From: Oscillospiraceae bacterium
Lineage (GTDB): Bacteria > Bacillota > Clostridia > Oscillospirales > Acutalibacteraceae
Direction: 5' to 3'
DNA: 64,000 bases
Assembly: GCA_015066105.1 (NCBI GenBank)
Contig: SVOY01000013.1
Coordinates: 1-64,000, forward strand
Part shown: one piece after another, positions 1 to 8,690 of the stretch
Position numbering within the stretch: position 1 is the first letter of the stretch
Layout: every line of letters starts with the position of its first letter
The notes under the pieces: generated by a model
Seen by the model: the letters and a program-made list of their open reading frames with translations, nothing else
The model's database searches: none
Told to the model about the DNA's origin: nothing
Program-made: the position numbers and the translations under genes

Positions 1-332
1 GCTATAGGCATAACATCGGGGTTTTCCTCTGTCCATGAGCCGGGCTTGTTGCGGGACACAACGAAGTTGCCCTTCATCTGATCAACATAAATTTTCTTGT
101 CTTCGCCTAATGTAAGTGTGGGTGAAAAAGCACGAAGTGCATTCTTGTTCTCCTCACGGTACTGAAGATGCTGTCTTATCTGTTCAACGGTTGAGCGTCT
201 TCTGTCGTCGCAGAAGGGTGAAAGCTTTTTTGCGCAATCCTTACACATATTGCCGTCTTCGAGCTTTCTGTTGCCGAGCATACCTATTTTCTCACCGCAG
301 AAATCGCAGTTTTTCTTGTCAAAAAGTCCCAT
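1..332 (-). CDS. DUF4428-type zinc-ribbon protein (3' part outside window)
   Basis: The frame runs off the left edge, so only the first 110 residues are visible. The N-terminus begins MGLFDKKNCDFCGEKIG and has two CxxC pairs (C9/C12 and C30/C33) around a LGNRKLEDGNMC core, the pattern of the DUF4428 zinc-ribbon family. What follows is charged (DDRRRSTVEQIRQHLQYREE) and then a possible beta-rich domain. The start is the ATG at 330-332, preceded by AAAGGAG. It lies 34 bases downstream of the SPFH gene on the same strand, with no terminator between, so it is probably co-transcribed. Function is unknown; such zinc ribbons are often found beside SPFH-domain proteins, which suggests a shared membrane-associated role (inference). 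Confidence 0.75.
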   Translation of the reverse strand, partial: MGLFDKKNCDFCGEKIGMLGNRKLEDGNMCKDCAKKLSPFCDDRRRSTVEQIRQHLQYREENKNALRAFSPTLTLGEDKKIYVDQMKGNFVVSRNKPGSWTEENPDVMPI

Positions 333-366
333 AATATTTTTCTCCTTTATGTAAAATTATTTTTTA

Positions 367-1746
367 TCAGTTTTTATCGTTTTCGTCGAAGAGGTCACCG
401 CATTCGGGACAGAACTTCGGAGGATGGTGGGGATCCTCAGGCTTCCAGCCGCATTTGTCGCACTGATATAAGGGTGCGCCCTCGGGCTTTCTGCTTCCGC
501 ATTCGGGGCAGAATTTACCCTTATTCACTGCACCGCAGCTGCAGGTCCAGCCTTCGGGCTCTGCAGGCTTGGGTGAGCCGCATTCGGGGCAGAACTTACC
601 TGTTGCTGTATTACCGCAAGCACATTTCCAGCCGTTCTGTGCAGGTGCGGCGGCTACTGCATTTGCCATAGCCTGAGCCTGAGCGTTTACAAGCTGTTGT
701 GCCTGCTGCTGTGCTGTCTGCTGCTGTTGCTGCTGAACGCCTGCATTATACATATCCATCGGATTAAATCCGCCGCCTGCTCCCATAGCCATGTTCATAC
801 CCATAAAACCCATCATGGCTCCGTTGGGGTTAGCAGCTGCAGCTTCCATAGCAGCTGCTCTTGCTTCCGCCTCTCTGCCTGCCATCATAAAGGGATTTGA
901 TCCCATTGTTGCGGCATCTTCCATCTTCTGAATCTTCGCTCTGTCCTCATCGTTAAGCTTAATGGGGTTAAGAGCAATAGAGCAAACCGAGATACCTCTT
1001 GCTTCAGTCCAGGTTCTTCTGAGTGCGTTATTTACTGCCTGTTTTAATTCTGCCGTGTGAGCAGGAATCTGTGCAGGGCGAAGCTCAAGTGCTGAAAGCT
1101 CCGCAAAAGCAGGCTGAAGTGCATCTATAAACTCAGTTTTCAGCTGAGGATCAAGTTCTTCTCTTGTGTATTCATAGGAAATATTGCCGGAAAGTCCGGT
1201 GTAGAAAAGAAGAGGGTCTGTAATTTTGTATGAATAAATGCCGTTGCATCTGACTTCGACTGTACGGAACAGGTTAAGTCTTTTGTTTACAACTTCAAAC
1301 TCAAAGGGGTTCGGTGTACCGAATTTGTTGTCAAGGATTTCCTTTGTGTTGAAATAGTAGACTCTCTGATCCTTAGGTGCTTCACCGCCATAGGTGAAAC
1401 GCTTACCGATATTTCTGAAGGTAGCCTTGATGCTGTCACCGAAGGAGCCGCAGAAAATGCTCGGCTCTGTTGAAGCGTCATAGGTGAATTCACCGGGCTC
1501 GGCACAAACCTCAACCACCTTGCCCTGCTCTACGATAATCATACACTGACCGTCGGCAACAACTATGCCTGAGCCTGATGTGATGATGTTTTCGTCACCC
1601 TTATAATTGGATGAGCGACCTGTTGTTTTCTTCTGTCCTTTTCTCATAAGGACATCGTTGGGTAAAGACTCACAGATGAAAAACTCTTTCCACTGGTCAG
1701 CCATTACTCCGCCTGCCGCACCGAATGCAGCCTTTATAAGTCCCAT
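367..1746 (-). CDS. SPFH-domain protein with three C-terminal zinc ribbons (YdjI-like)
   Basis: This 459-residue protein has an SPFH/band-7-like region at about residues 30-290. A Met/Ala/Gln-rich linker follows, including a run of six Gln near residue 340. Three zinc ribbons end the protein: WKCACG...FCPECG from about 373, WTCSCG...FCPECG from about 400 and YQCDKCG...FCPECG from about 427. The order resembles Bacillus YdjI and the 'virion core protein' SPFH family, thought to form membrane-associated oligomers. No signal peptide or clear membrane segment is visible, so it is probably cytoplasmic or peripheral. The start follows AAAGGAG. It sits between a small membrane protein gene upstream and the DUF4428 gene downstream, all on the minus strand. 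The biochemical role is not known. Confidence 0.8.
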   Translation of the reverse strand: MGLIKAAFGAAGGVMADQWKEFFICESLPNDVLMRKGQKKTTGRSSNYKGDENIITSGSGIVVADGQCMIIVEQGKVVEVCAEPGEFTYDASTEPSIFCGSFGDSIKATFRNIGKRFTYGGEAPKDQRVYYFNTKEILDNKFGTPNPFEFEVVNKRLNLFRTVEVRCNGIYSYKITDPLLFYTGLSGNISYEYTREELDPQLKTEFIDALQPAFAELSALELRPAQIPAHTAELKQAVNNALRRTWTEARGISVCSIALNPIKLNDEDRAKIQKMEDAATMGSNPFMMAGREAEARAAAMEAAAANPNGAMMGFMGMNMAMGAGGGFNPMDMYNAGVQQQQQQTAQQQAQQLVNAQAQAMANAVAAAPAQNGWKCACGNTATGKFCPECGSPKPAEPEGWTCSCGAVNKGKFCPECGSRKPEGAPLYQCDKCGWKPEDPHHPPKFCPECGDLFDENDKN

Positions 1747-1781
1747 AATATCTTTCTCCTTTCGGGATTTAATTTATTTCT

Positions 1782-2045
1782 TCATATATCCTTTTTGGAA
1801 TAGGGGTTCTTGTTCTCCTTGGGTGGGTCCTTGTAGTTTCCTGCCCTTGTGAGTGAGCCGAAAACCAGAATTCTCACTGTAACAAATATAACCCAGAGAA
1901 TTATTGAGCCGACAAACCACCACAGAGAAATCCCCTTCCAGAAATGTAAGCCGAGAAATATCCACGCAGGAACGGTCCATTCAAGGTTAAAAACAAGACT
2001 GATTAAAAGAGAGAGAAGAAAGCCCTTGCTTTTTTTGATTTTCAC
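1782..2045 (-). CDS. small two-helix membrane protein, unknown function
   Basis: This 87-residue ORF starts with GTG. It has a basic N-terminus (MKIKKSKG), two hydrophobic segments at about residues 9-32 and 40-62, and a polar, Lys/Asn-rich C-terminus. This is the pattern of a small integral membrane protein. I do not recognise the family. It lies 35 bases upstream of the SPFH gene on the same strand, so it may be the first gene of a membrane-associated operon. An overlapping ORF in another frame (1774-1980) is weaker because it lacks the clean two-helix pattern. The ribosome binding site is not strong, so the exact start is uncertain. Confidence 0.55.
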   Translation of the reverse strand: MKIKKSKGFLLSLLISLVFNLEWTVPAWIFLGLHFWKGISLWWFVGSIILWVIFVTVRILVFGSLTRAGNYKDPPKENKNPYSKKDI

Positions 2046-2080
2046 CTTAAAATCACCGCCCTTAAAGATTCTTATTCAAG

Positions 2081-2107
2081 AAAAACGGAGAAAAGCTCTC
2101 CGTTTTT
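2081..2107 (-). terminator. intrinsic terminator for the 2128-6060 exoprotein gene
   Basis: A perfect 11-bp stem, AAAAACGGAGA paired with TCTCCGTTTTT, has a 5-base loop and a T-run on the minus side. It starts 21 bases after the stop codon of the large exoprotein gene. It is symmetric, so it could also stop plus-strand transcription. Confidence 0.85.
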
Positions 2108-2127
2108 CCTGTCAATTCAATTATTCA

Positions 2128-5100
2128 TTATTTGATTTTGATGCTCTTAACAGCACTCCATGAGGAGTAAACTGTTCCTGATGCAGTCTTCTTGTATGCA
2201 CGGACCTTGAAGTAATACTTCTTGCCGCTCTTGAGCTTTTTCTTTGAGCCCTTTACTACATTCACCTTGTAGGATGCAACCTTCTTGTAGCCGCTGTCCT
2301 TCTTGGTTGAGTAGTAAACCTGATAGCCGCTTTCACCTGAAACATTTGTCCATGTGAGTGAAGCAACGCCCTTCTTTGAGGAGGTGAGCTTGGAAATTGA
2401 AGGAGTCTTGCACTTGGTTGCAGTTGCAAATACATCACTGTATGCACCGTAAATTGAGCCGTCGTCCTTTGTTATTGCTCTCACCTTGTACTTATAGGCG
2501 GTGCCTGCCTTGAGCTTACTTATCTTAAGTGTTGTCTTTGTTACATCCTTAAGCTTTTCGTACTTCTTGGTCTTTGAGTTATACTTATATACTCTGTAAG
2601 CATCTGCACCTGTTACCTTGCTCCACTTGAGGGTAATTGTTGTAGTTGTCTGTGATGCTGTAATCTTTGAGGTTGCTCTGGGCTTGATTGTGAAATAAAG
2701 CCTCTTCACGCCGTCATACTTACCCTTGAAGGTAATCTTAACGGTGTACTTACCGGGAACCTTTCTGCCCTTTTCATAGGATACGGTGTAGTCTGTGTCC
2801 TTCTTAAGGGTGTCGCCTGCTGTGTCCTTTACGGTTACGGAAGGAGTCTGCACCTTGCCGTTATAGGTATACTCTGTTTTTGAAAGCTTGATGGTCTTCG
2901 GGTAATAAACGGTTGTTGTCTTTGAAACATTACCGCAGACCGAACACTTGCTTTCAACCTTGCCGTTCTTTGAAAGGGTTGCCTTTGTTGTTACATTCTT
3001 GTAGGTGTGAGCCTTAAGTGATCCATAAGAAGCAGCACATTCAGTACACTGTGCCTTTTTGGTGCAGGTGGCTGTACCGCCTGTATGTGCGGCGGGAGTA
3101 CGGCTTTCACCGCAATCGTTACAAACTGCATCGCACGCATTATCATAGGAATGGAGACAAATTTCTTCGCTGAGAATCCATACGTTATCGTACTTACCGA
3201 TAGGTGTTACACCGTCCCATTTATGTGAATCGTAAAGCTTTGGAGCACCAATGCCGGGATTGATGGGATTAAGCGTACTGCCGTAATCGTATACATAAAC
3301 ATAACCCTTAGGGATAGAGATTTCCTGATTTATCCATTTGTTTTCCCATGAACCGCCGTCAAACGCGTAGAATGAGCCGTCTTCAACAGCGAGCGTTTCT
3401 ATGCCACCCCAGGTAAGACCGTAGGAATATGCCTGAAATTCTACTTCGGCACCGCCGCTTATTGTAATATTTTTGGTTTTATATGTACCGCAGTAGCCGC
3501 CGTCATAAAAGCGGATTTTACCGCCGGTGAAGTTAATATCACCGTTTACCGCAAATACATAGCTTGGATCGCCGTACCATCCAATTCTAAGTGAGCCTTC
3601 ACCGCCTATTGTTAAACAATAAGGATCCTCTATATCTTCAACATCATACTCTTTAAAATAATAATGACCGTTTACAATGCTATTCAGTTCATTTTCACCG
3701 ATAAGATTAATTTCAAGATGTCTTTCTTTAAAAACTAATTTAGCCGCGGGATCCGTAAAACTGCCACCATTATAATTGTTAAGTGTGAGAACGCCGTCCT
3801 TATAATAAGCATAGCCTCCGCTCGGCTTTGTAGTTGTTACTGCAGACGCACCTAATGCAAGGTAGTCGCCGTCTTTCATTGTAACTCCGCCAAGGTCAAG
3901 CTTATAGCTGCCTTCAGCGTCATCGGTATGATAAACAATCCACATAGTGAATACTGAGTGGTCTTCAGGGTCGGGATAGAACCATGAAGGGGTATCACCG
4001 TTGATATCGAGACAGCCGAAATCATAGGTAGAAACATTGAGCCACTGCTCCTCAAATACAACATCCTGCCCCTTGGGAGGCTTAACGGTTACCTCAAGAC
4101 GGTAGAAGCCTTCGTCGAACTTATCATCTGCTGTCAGAGCATCACCTGTCTTTGTACCGTTTGCAGTACAGGGAAACCATTCAGCTTTATCAAATGCTGT
4201 ATCAGCACTCTGTTCATCACCCGTGAAATCGGGATAGGCTCCGACCTCAGGCCTTGCAAGGTCATAAACATATACGTCGCTTACAACTCTTGTAATAGAA
4301 CGGGAAACATACCATACATTACCTGAATATCTTTTTGCGGTAAAGCCGCCGATTTTTACGGTATAGCCGGATGCAAGCTCATAACCGCTTTCCGGTGTAA
4401 GTTCAATCATACAGCGGTACTGGTTGCCTTCTGTAATGTTTGTTGCTGTTTCCCACTGAGATATAGTAGCATTCCATTTTTCCCATTTGGTGTATGTAAC
4501 CTTGACACCCTTTGTGGAGCTTGTTGCAGCGGCAGGGGCACCTGACCATTTGGCAGAGACATTTACTGTTTTAATTGCGCCAAGGGGTGTCCAGTCAATA
4601 TAGAAGATGTTTGTAGCTTCTTTTACTTTTTTTCCGTCCTTGTCGGTAAGCTGTACGGTTTCTACGATTTTATATTTGCCTGCAGCAAGATTATTAAGGT
4701 CATAGTTTACCTTATCGGTACCTCTGTTACAGTATGCCTTATAGCCGTAAATATACGAATCGTTTTCATTGTATATCTTAAGGATAGCGTTTGAGGTATA
4801 GCCTTCATCCTTCATAGCAGCTGTAAGAGAATGAGAATAGAAGGTGATGGGATATGATGTTTTGCTGACTGCACCGAGATCATACTCTGTTTTGCCCGAG
4901 GGCATTGCAGGAGACTGACCGAGGAAGGCGTTAAACTCAACTACCTCAATGGGATAAACATTAACGTGCTGTGTAACTCCTTTTCCGTCTCTTGTAAGCT
5001 TGATGGTTTCTTTAATCTGATATTCGCCGGCAGTCTTGATAACATCCTTAAGGTCGATGCTAAGGCTTACATTTTCATCGAATGTGCCACTGTCACTGTC

Positions 5101-6060
5101 GGTTTTAGAATAAATAACATTTCCTGCGCTGTCGGTAACCTGTATCGTTCCTGTGGGTGTGTAAACAAAGTCCTCTGCCCATGCAGTATTATTGGCAGTT
5201 TTGAAGGAGTATTTTTTGGATATGCCGAGGAAAAACTTTTCTTTACCAGCCGTAAGCTTTATGCCGGTTGTGTAAGAATCGGTTTCAAGTGCAGGATTCT
5301 GCTCATTGAAGCCGCCTATACATGCTGCACGAAGGTCTTCTCTTACAACTCCTGCCGTACCGAAATCGGGAACTTCGGTAAAGGCTGTATCTTTGTCATT
5401 TAAAAAGCCTACGCTACCGCGATAAAGATTGAATGCCTTACCCTTTAATGCTACCTTGCCTTTTATTTGACCGTTTTTTAATACAGCCGCACCGTTCTGC
5501 AGGCTTGCTGAGCTTATTTTTAAGTACCTGCCGTCAAGTAAAACCCTTCCCTGATGAGCTACAAGTGCAAAATTTCCAGTACCGTCATTTGTAGTGGTCT
5601 CAAAATTCAAATCACCCTTGAGTGTTGCCTTGGCCGTAGAGCCTGCAAGCTCAAGAATGGTATAGTTGAATTTTACTTTACGGGTATCGTCAGCGATAAT
5701 TGTAAGATCACCGCCGTTTTTAACGCTGAACAGACTGCCCTTGGAGCTGCCGGTATACTTGATTTCAATATTATTCTTAAAATTAAGAACCTTCTTTGAA
5801 GAAATTTCTGCAAAAGGCAGTTCAATATCCATATAGCTGGAACTCGTACTGAATTTTGCGTCTATGTACAGTGTGCCGTTGTATTCCAGTGCCTTCTGCA
5901 ATTCTGTTGTGTTATCAACAACGACCGGGTCTGCTTCTGTACCCGTACCCGTTGCACCCTCAATCGGGCAGGTCGCCGCACTCGCATTCATACCCATAGC
6001 GGCAACAAGGCCGATGAGTAAAACGAGAGTAAAGGTAAGGGTTAATAATTTCTTTTTCAT
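2128..6060 (-). CDS. large secreted surface protein with Ig-like and fibronectin-III domains
   Basis: This 1310-residue protein begins with a signal peptide (MKKKLLTLTFTLVLLIGLVAA..., likely cleaved after ASA near residue 28). The first 200 residues have short hydrophobic strands with regular spacing that could form a beta-helix. The middle holds two beta-rich modules with matching AGEYQIKETIKL and AGKYKIVETVQL strands, then a region with repeated GG/GY turns. A Cys-rich stretch (CDAVCNDCGE, CTKKAQCTEC, CSVCGN) precedes a bacterial Ig-like domain (YNGKVQTPSVTVKD). Two fibronectin-III domains end the protein. No LPXTG, SLH or choline-binding motif was seen, so the anchoring mode is unclear. 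Its C-terminal modules closely resemble those of the 22967-28453 exoprotein. It lies downstream of the lipoprotein gene, probably on the same transcript. Confidence 0.8.
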   Translation of the reverse strand: MKKKLLTLTFTLVLLIGLVAAMGMNASAATCPIEGATGTGTEADPVVVDNTTELQKALEYNGTLYIDAKFSTSSSYMDIELPFAEISSKKVLNFKNNIEIKYTGSSKGSLFSVKNGGDLTIIADDTRKVKFNYTILELAGSTAKATLKGDLNFETTTNDGTGNFALVAHQGRVLLDGRYLKISSASLQNGAAVLKNGQIKGKVALKGKAFNLYRGSVGFLNDKDTAFTEVPDFGTAGVVREDLRAACIGGFNEQNPALETDSYTTGIKLTAGKEKFFLGISKKYSFKTANNTAWAEDFVYTPTGTIQVTDSAGNVIYSKTDSDSGTFDENVSLSIDLKDVIKTAGEYQIKETIKLTRDGKGVTQHVNVYPIEVVEFNAFLGQSPAMPSGKTEYDLGAVSKTSYPITFYSHSLTAAMKDEGYTSNAILKIYNENDSYIYGYKAYCNRGTDKVNYDLNNLAAGKYKIVETVQLTDKDGKKVKEATNIFYIDWTPLGAIKTVNVSAKWSGAPAAATSSTKGVKVTYTKWEKWNATISQWETATNITEGNQYRCMIELTPESGYELASGYTVKIGGFTAKRYSGNVWYVSRSITRVVSDVYVYDLARPEVGAYPDFTGDEQSADTAFDKAEWFPCTANGTKTGDALTADDKFDEGFYRLEVTVKPPKGQDVVFEEQWLNVSTYDFGCLDINGDTPSWFYPDPEDHSVFTMWIVYHTDDAEGSYKLDLGGVTMKDGDYLALGASAVTTTKPSGGYAYYKDGVLTLNNYNGGSFTDPAAKLVFKERHLEINLIGENELNSIVNGHYYFKEYDVEDIEDPYCLTIGGEGSLRIGWYGDPSYVFAVNGDINFTGGKIRFYDGGYCGTYKTKNITISGGAEVEFQAYSYGLTWGGIETLAVEDGSFYAFDGGSWENKWINQEISIPKGYVYVYDYGSTLNPINPGIGAPKLYDSHKWDGVTPIGKYDNVWILSEEICLHSYDNACDAVCNDCGESRTPAAHTGGTATCTKKAQCTECAASYGSLKAHTYKNVTTKATLSKNGKVESKCSVCGNVSKTTTVYYPKTIKLSKTEYTYNGKVQTPSVTVKDTAGDTLKKDTDYTVSYEKGRKVPGKYTVKITFKGKYDGVKRLYFTIKPRATSKITASQTTTTITLKWSKVTGADAYRVYKYNSKTKKYEKLKDVTKTTLKISKLKAGTAYKYKVRAITKDDGSIYGAYSDVFATATKCKTPSISKLTSSKKGVASLTWTNVSGESGYQVYYSTKKDSGYKKVASYKVNVVKGSKKKLKSGKKYYFKVRAYKKTASGTVYSSWSAVKSIKIK

Positions 6061-6081
6061 TTCTTTATCGTCTCCTTTTTA

Positions 6082-6564
6082 TTATTTGATTACGATAGTT
6101 TCGATAAGGGGCTTCGCATCATCAAAGGTGCCGCCGTTTATCTGAATGTAAAGGCAGAAATCACCTTCAGCTGATGTGGGAGCAATAAGGTATGCAAGAC
6201 CGTCCTTTGCCTGCATAAAGGAATAGGTGTTGTCACCGATTTTCACTTCCTCGAACTTCTTTTCGGTGTAAGCATATTCCACTGACTTCTTCTGAGCCTC
6301 AAAGCCCTGTTCCTCACTGATATAAATTTTTGAACCGGGAATGGTCTTATCGGCAAATTCAAGCATTCCGGGTGCATATTCACCCTTGTACTCCCAGTTA
6401 CCTACCTCTTTAACAGTGGCATAACCGTTAGCTGTAGGAATGGCCTCATCAACAGGTGCCGCAGTTGTTGTAGGTTCTGTTGTCGTGGGTTCTTCTTCTC
6501 CGCCACAGGCTGCAAGGGTAAAAAGCATCAGGGCGGCAAGAATTACTGCGAGAATTTTCTTCAT
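6082..6564 (-). CDS. small lipoprotein of unknown function
   Basis: This 160-residue protein has a type II signal peptide with lipobox LAAC at residues 17-20. A short Thr/Glu/Pro-rich linker follows (EEEPTTTEPTTTAAP). The C-terminal domain of about 120 residues is a mix of alpha and beta and has no motif that I recognise. It should be anchored in the outer leaflet of the membrane. The gene has its own promoter and is followed after 21 bases by the large exoprotein gene, so both are likely expressed together. The neighbouring sensor kinase genes suggest environmental control of the pair (inference). Confidence 0.75.
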   Translation of the reverse strand: MKKILAVILAALMLFTLAACGGEEEPTTTEPTTTAAPVDEAIPTANGYATVKEVGNWEYKGEYAPGMLEFADKTIPGSKIYISEEQGFEAQKKSVEYAYTEKKFEEVKIGDNTYSFMQAKDGLAYLIAPTSAEGDFCLYIQINGGTFDDAKPLIETIVIK

Positions 6565-6600
6565 TTAAATCGTCTCCTTTTCTGAAAAAATAATAGTATT

Positions 6601-6659
6601 ACCCTACAGTAAAATTATATAATTTTTAAAATACCAAAGTCACCCTACAAATGTAGGGT
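6601..6659. promoter_or_regulatory. candidate regulator binding sites: three ACCCTACA half-sites
   Basis: ACCCTACA occurs at 6601-6608 and 6642-6649, and its reverse complement TGTAGGGT at 6652-6659. The last two form a perfect inverted repeat (8-bp arms, 2-base spacer) directly upstream of and touching the -35 box. The first copy covers the predicted transcription start, 41 bases away. This is a typical arrangement for a LuxR/NarL-type response regulator, and such a gene starts about 730 bases away. The link to that regulator is inferred. Confidence 0.5.
6614..6642 (-). promoter_or_regulatory. promoter for the lipoprotein/exoprotein genes
   Basis: On the minus strand, TGACTT (6637-6642) and TATAAT (6614-6619) are separated by 17 bases. 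The predicted start of transcription is near 6607, about 43 bases before the lipoprotein ATG. The weak -35 box fits an activator-dependent promoter. Confidence 0.65.
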
Positions 6660-6702
6660 TTTTTCGTAAAAAATGAGACAGCTGTTTTTGGATAGATTGC
6701 AC

Positions 6703-6736
6703 AAAAGCACCCCCGAAGGTAGCCTTTCGGGGGTGC
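6703..6736 (-). terminator. terminator of the sensor/regulator operon
   Basis: GCACCCCCGAA (6707-6717) pairs with TTCGGGGGTGC (6726-6736). On the minus strand the stem is followed by TTTTG. It lies 28 bases after the response regulator stop codon. Confidence 0.85.
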
Positions 6737-6763
6737 AGTAAAGTGTTTGTGCGCTTTTTTAAT

Positions 6764-7393
6764 TCAGTTTTTTCTTTCGGGAATGATGATTCCCGTTTCT
6801 CTTGCCTTAACGGCAAGCTCCGTCCTTGTGCGAAAGCCTGTCTTTTCCATAATGGACTTTACATAGTCTCTTACGGTATAGGGCGACATATTCAGCTTTT
6901 CGGCTATCTGTGCATTGGTGTCTCCGCCGATAACCTCACGCAGTATGGCAATTTCACGCTCTGAAAGGTCGGTGCTTTTAATATATCCGAAGGAGACTGA
7001 CGGTGTTTTGTCGGGATAGATTCTCTCCCCTGCCATGGTTCTGTCCATCAGCTCTAAAATCGGCTCCTCGCTCACTTCCTTGTACCAGAAGGAGTCCACA
7101 CCGATTTTTCTTGCCCTTTCGAGATAGGATACCTCAGGCATAGAGGTGACTATGATAATCTTTATTTGGGGGTGCTTCGCCTTGATTCTTTCTGCCGCAT
7201 CAAGTCCGCTTGAATTAAGCTCAGTGCAGACATCCATAAGAATAAGGTCAATGTCTGATTTTTCACAGTAAATGTCGGCCATATCTGCATTTTTAATCGA
7301 GTGAACGAGAGTATATCTGTCGCTCATAGCTATAAACGCTTCAAAGAGCTGTCGGGGCATCGCCTGATCCTCAACAACCATTACATTATACAT
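6764..7393 (-). CDS. LuxR/NarL-family response regulator
   Basis: This 209-residue protein has an N-terminal receiver domain with acidic residues E8/D9, phospho-acceptor D54 in the LILMDVC strand, T83 and K105. A LuxR-type helix-turn-helix follows at about 142-200 (DLSEREIAILREV...NAQIAEKLNMSPYTVRDYV). Phosphorylation by a cognate kinase should promote dimerisation and DNA binding. The start codon overlaps the end of the kinase gene by eight bases, which points to translational coupling and a partnership. Candidate targets are the ACCCTACA sites just beyond its own terminator, upstream of the lipoprotein gene (inference). Length and motifs are complete. Confidence 0.92.
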   Translation of the reverse strand: MYNVMVVEDQAMPRQLFEAFIAMSDRYTLVHSIKNADMADIYCEKSDIDLILMDVCTELNSSGLDAAERIKAKHPQIKIIIVTSMPEVSYLERARKIGVDSFWYKEVSEEPILELMDRTMAGERIYPDKTPSVSFGYIKSTDLSEREIAILREVIGGDTNAQIAEKLNMSPYTVRDYVKSIMEKTGFRTRTELAVKARETGIIIPERKN

Positions 7394-8690
7394 AAGAGAC
7401 CTCCTTTGAGGGTATTTTCAGCCGCAGAACAAACTGTGGGGATATTTCCGTTTCCATTATGCCGCCTTCGCTCTCCACGCTCTGACGAAGTGATGAAAGT
7501 CCTCCGCCCTCCGAAATGGGATTCGCAGGCTTTTCACCGTCATTGGTATATTCGATAACAAAGAAGCTGTATTCATAGTAGAGTGTTACGGTAAGCTCTG
7601 TCGCCTTTGCGTGATGTACCGCATTGGTAAGACTCTCCCTTGCACCGCTCATAATAAAGCGAAGAAGTCGGTTGTCGGAAGGAATCTGCCCTTTAACCGT
7701 AAGATTTATACCCATAAGCTTTGCCGCATCGTAAAGCTCGTCAAGGCTTCCGTCCTCACTGTTTTCTTTAAAACCGCCCTCAAAAAGATAGAGCGTGGCC
7801 TTCCACATATCCGTAAGCTCGTTTTTCGTGATGCCTTCGTCACCGCTTTCGATGTATCTCTTTGTAACAAGCAGTGCCTTTCCGAGCATATCGTGAATAT
7901 TCACCTTGGCAGTAAGTATTTCTCTTTCACGGGTAATATCATAGACATTTTCGCCGTACTCCTGAAGTCGGGTGTTAAGAGAACGAAGCTCATTGTTATA
8001 CTCCTGAAGCTCAAGATTCAGTCCGTACTGCTTAGTTATATCCGTAGCACGGATTTCATAAAGCTTCTTACCGCCGATTTCCCTCTCAATTTTCGTAAAG
8101 CTGACTGTATTACCGTCAGAAAGAGTAATTATCGGATTTTCTCCCCATTTTACCACGGTATTTCCCGGAAGCACCTCACCCTTAGTAAGTCTTCTCCAGA
8201 ATTCGCTACCGTCAAAAAGCGGTTCCCCCGTAATATATCGGCAAAGACCGTCCATACGGTGATTGATTAGCCTGGGCACACCCTTTTCGTTATGATAGCA
8301 AAGACCTGCAGGTAATCTGTCAATGCCTTCCTTAATGGATGCGGGAGTTATATGCTCCCTTTTCCATTTTTCCACGAGATATAACGAAAGCACAGACAAG
8401 GCAGAAAGCAAGGCAAGTAAGGCCATAAATGCCCATCCGTATTCCGAGAAAATATCAAGCAAAAGGCTATGTCCCTTTATGCTTTTACGGTAAACAAAAT
8501 TAGCCGAGGCAAACAGATAAAACAGCACAGAAGTAAATGCCGCAAGCAGAAGATTCAGATTGAGTTTTCGCCTCTGCGCCTCAAAAATAACACAGGACAC
8601 AACACAGTATATATTGATAACCAGCGTGACAAGGCAGAAGAAAACTACAGTATACTGCAGATATTCGGGTAAGCTGAAAAAGTTCATCAT
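7386..8690 (-). CDS. membrane sensor histidine kinase (HisKA_3-like)
   Basis: This 434-residue kinase has three hydrophobic segments at about 13-36, 44-67 and 84-107. A PAS-like segment follows at about 118-215 and a coiled linker (LELQEYNNELRSLNTRL). The phospho-acceptor is H266 in NIHDMLGK, an H-D pair typical of the kinases that pair with LuxR-type regulators. The ATPase domain has an N-box (ARESLTNAVHHA, N356) and a GGGLSSLR glycine-rich box. The ATG overlaps the stop codon of the upstream membrane sensor as ATGA. The downstream regulator gene overlaps its end. The three genes therefore form a tightly coupled unit. The signal sensed is unknown. Confidence 0.88.
   Translation of the reverse strand: MMNFFSLPEYLQYTVVFFCLVTLVINIYCVVSCVIFEAQRRKLNLNLLLAAFTSVLFYLFASANFVYRKSIKGHSLLLDIFSEYGWAFMALLALLSALSVLSLYLVEKWKREHITPASIKEGIDRLPAGLCYHNEKGVPRLINHRMDGLCRYITGEPLFDGSEFWRRLTKGEVLPGNTVVKWGENPIITLSDGNTVSFTKIEREIGGKKLYEIRATDITKQYGLNLELQEYNNELRSLNTRLQEYGENVYDITREREILTAKVNIHDMLGKALLVTKRYIESGDEGITKNELTDMWKATLYLFEGGFKENSEDGSLDELYDAAKLMGINLTVKGQIPSDNRLLRFIMSGARESLTNAVHHAKATELTVTLYYEYSFFVIEYTNDGEKPANPISEGGGLSSLRQSVESEGGIMETEISPQFVLRLKIPSKEVSYV

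Noticed and set aside
4966-5403. 145-residue plus-strand ORF
   Set aside because: It is antisense to a clear secreted protein gene and its composition mirrors the opposite frame.
6642-6665. Plus-strand terminator (ACCCTAC/GTAGGGT followed by T-run)
   Set aside because: No plus-strand gene lies upstream; the position next to a minus-strand -35 box makes a regulator site more likely.
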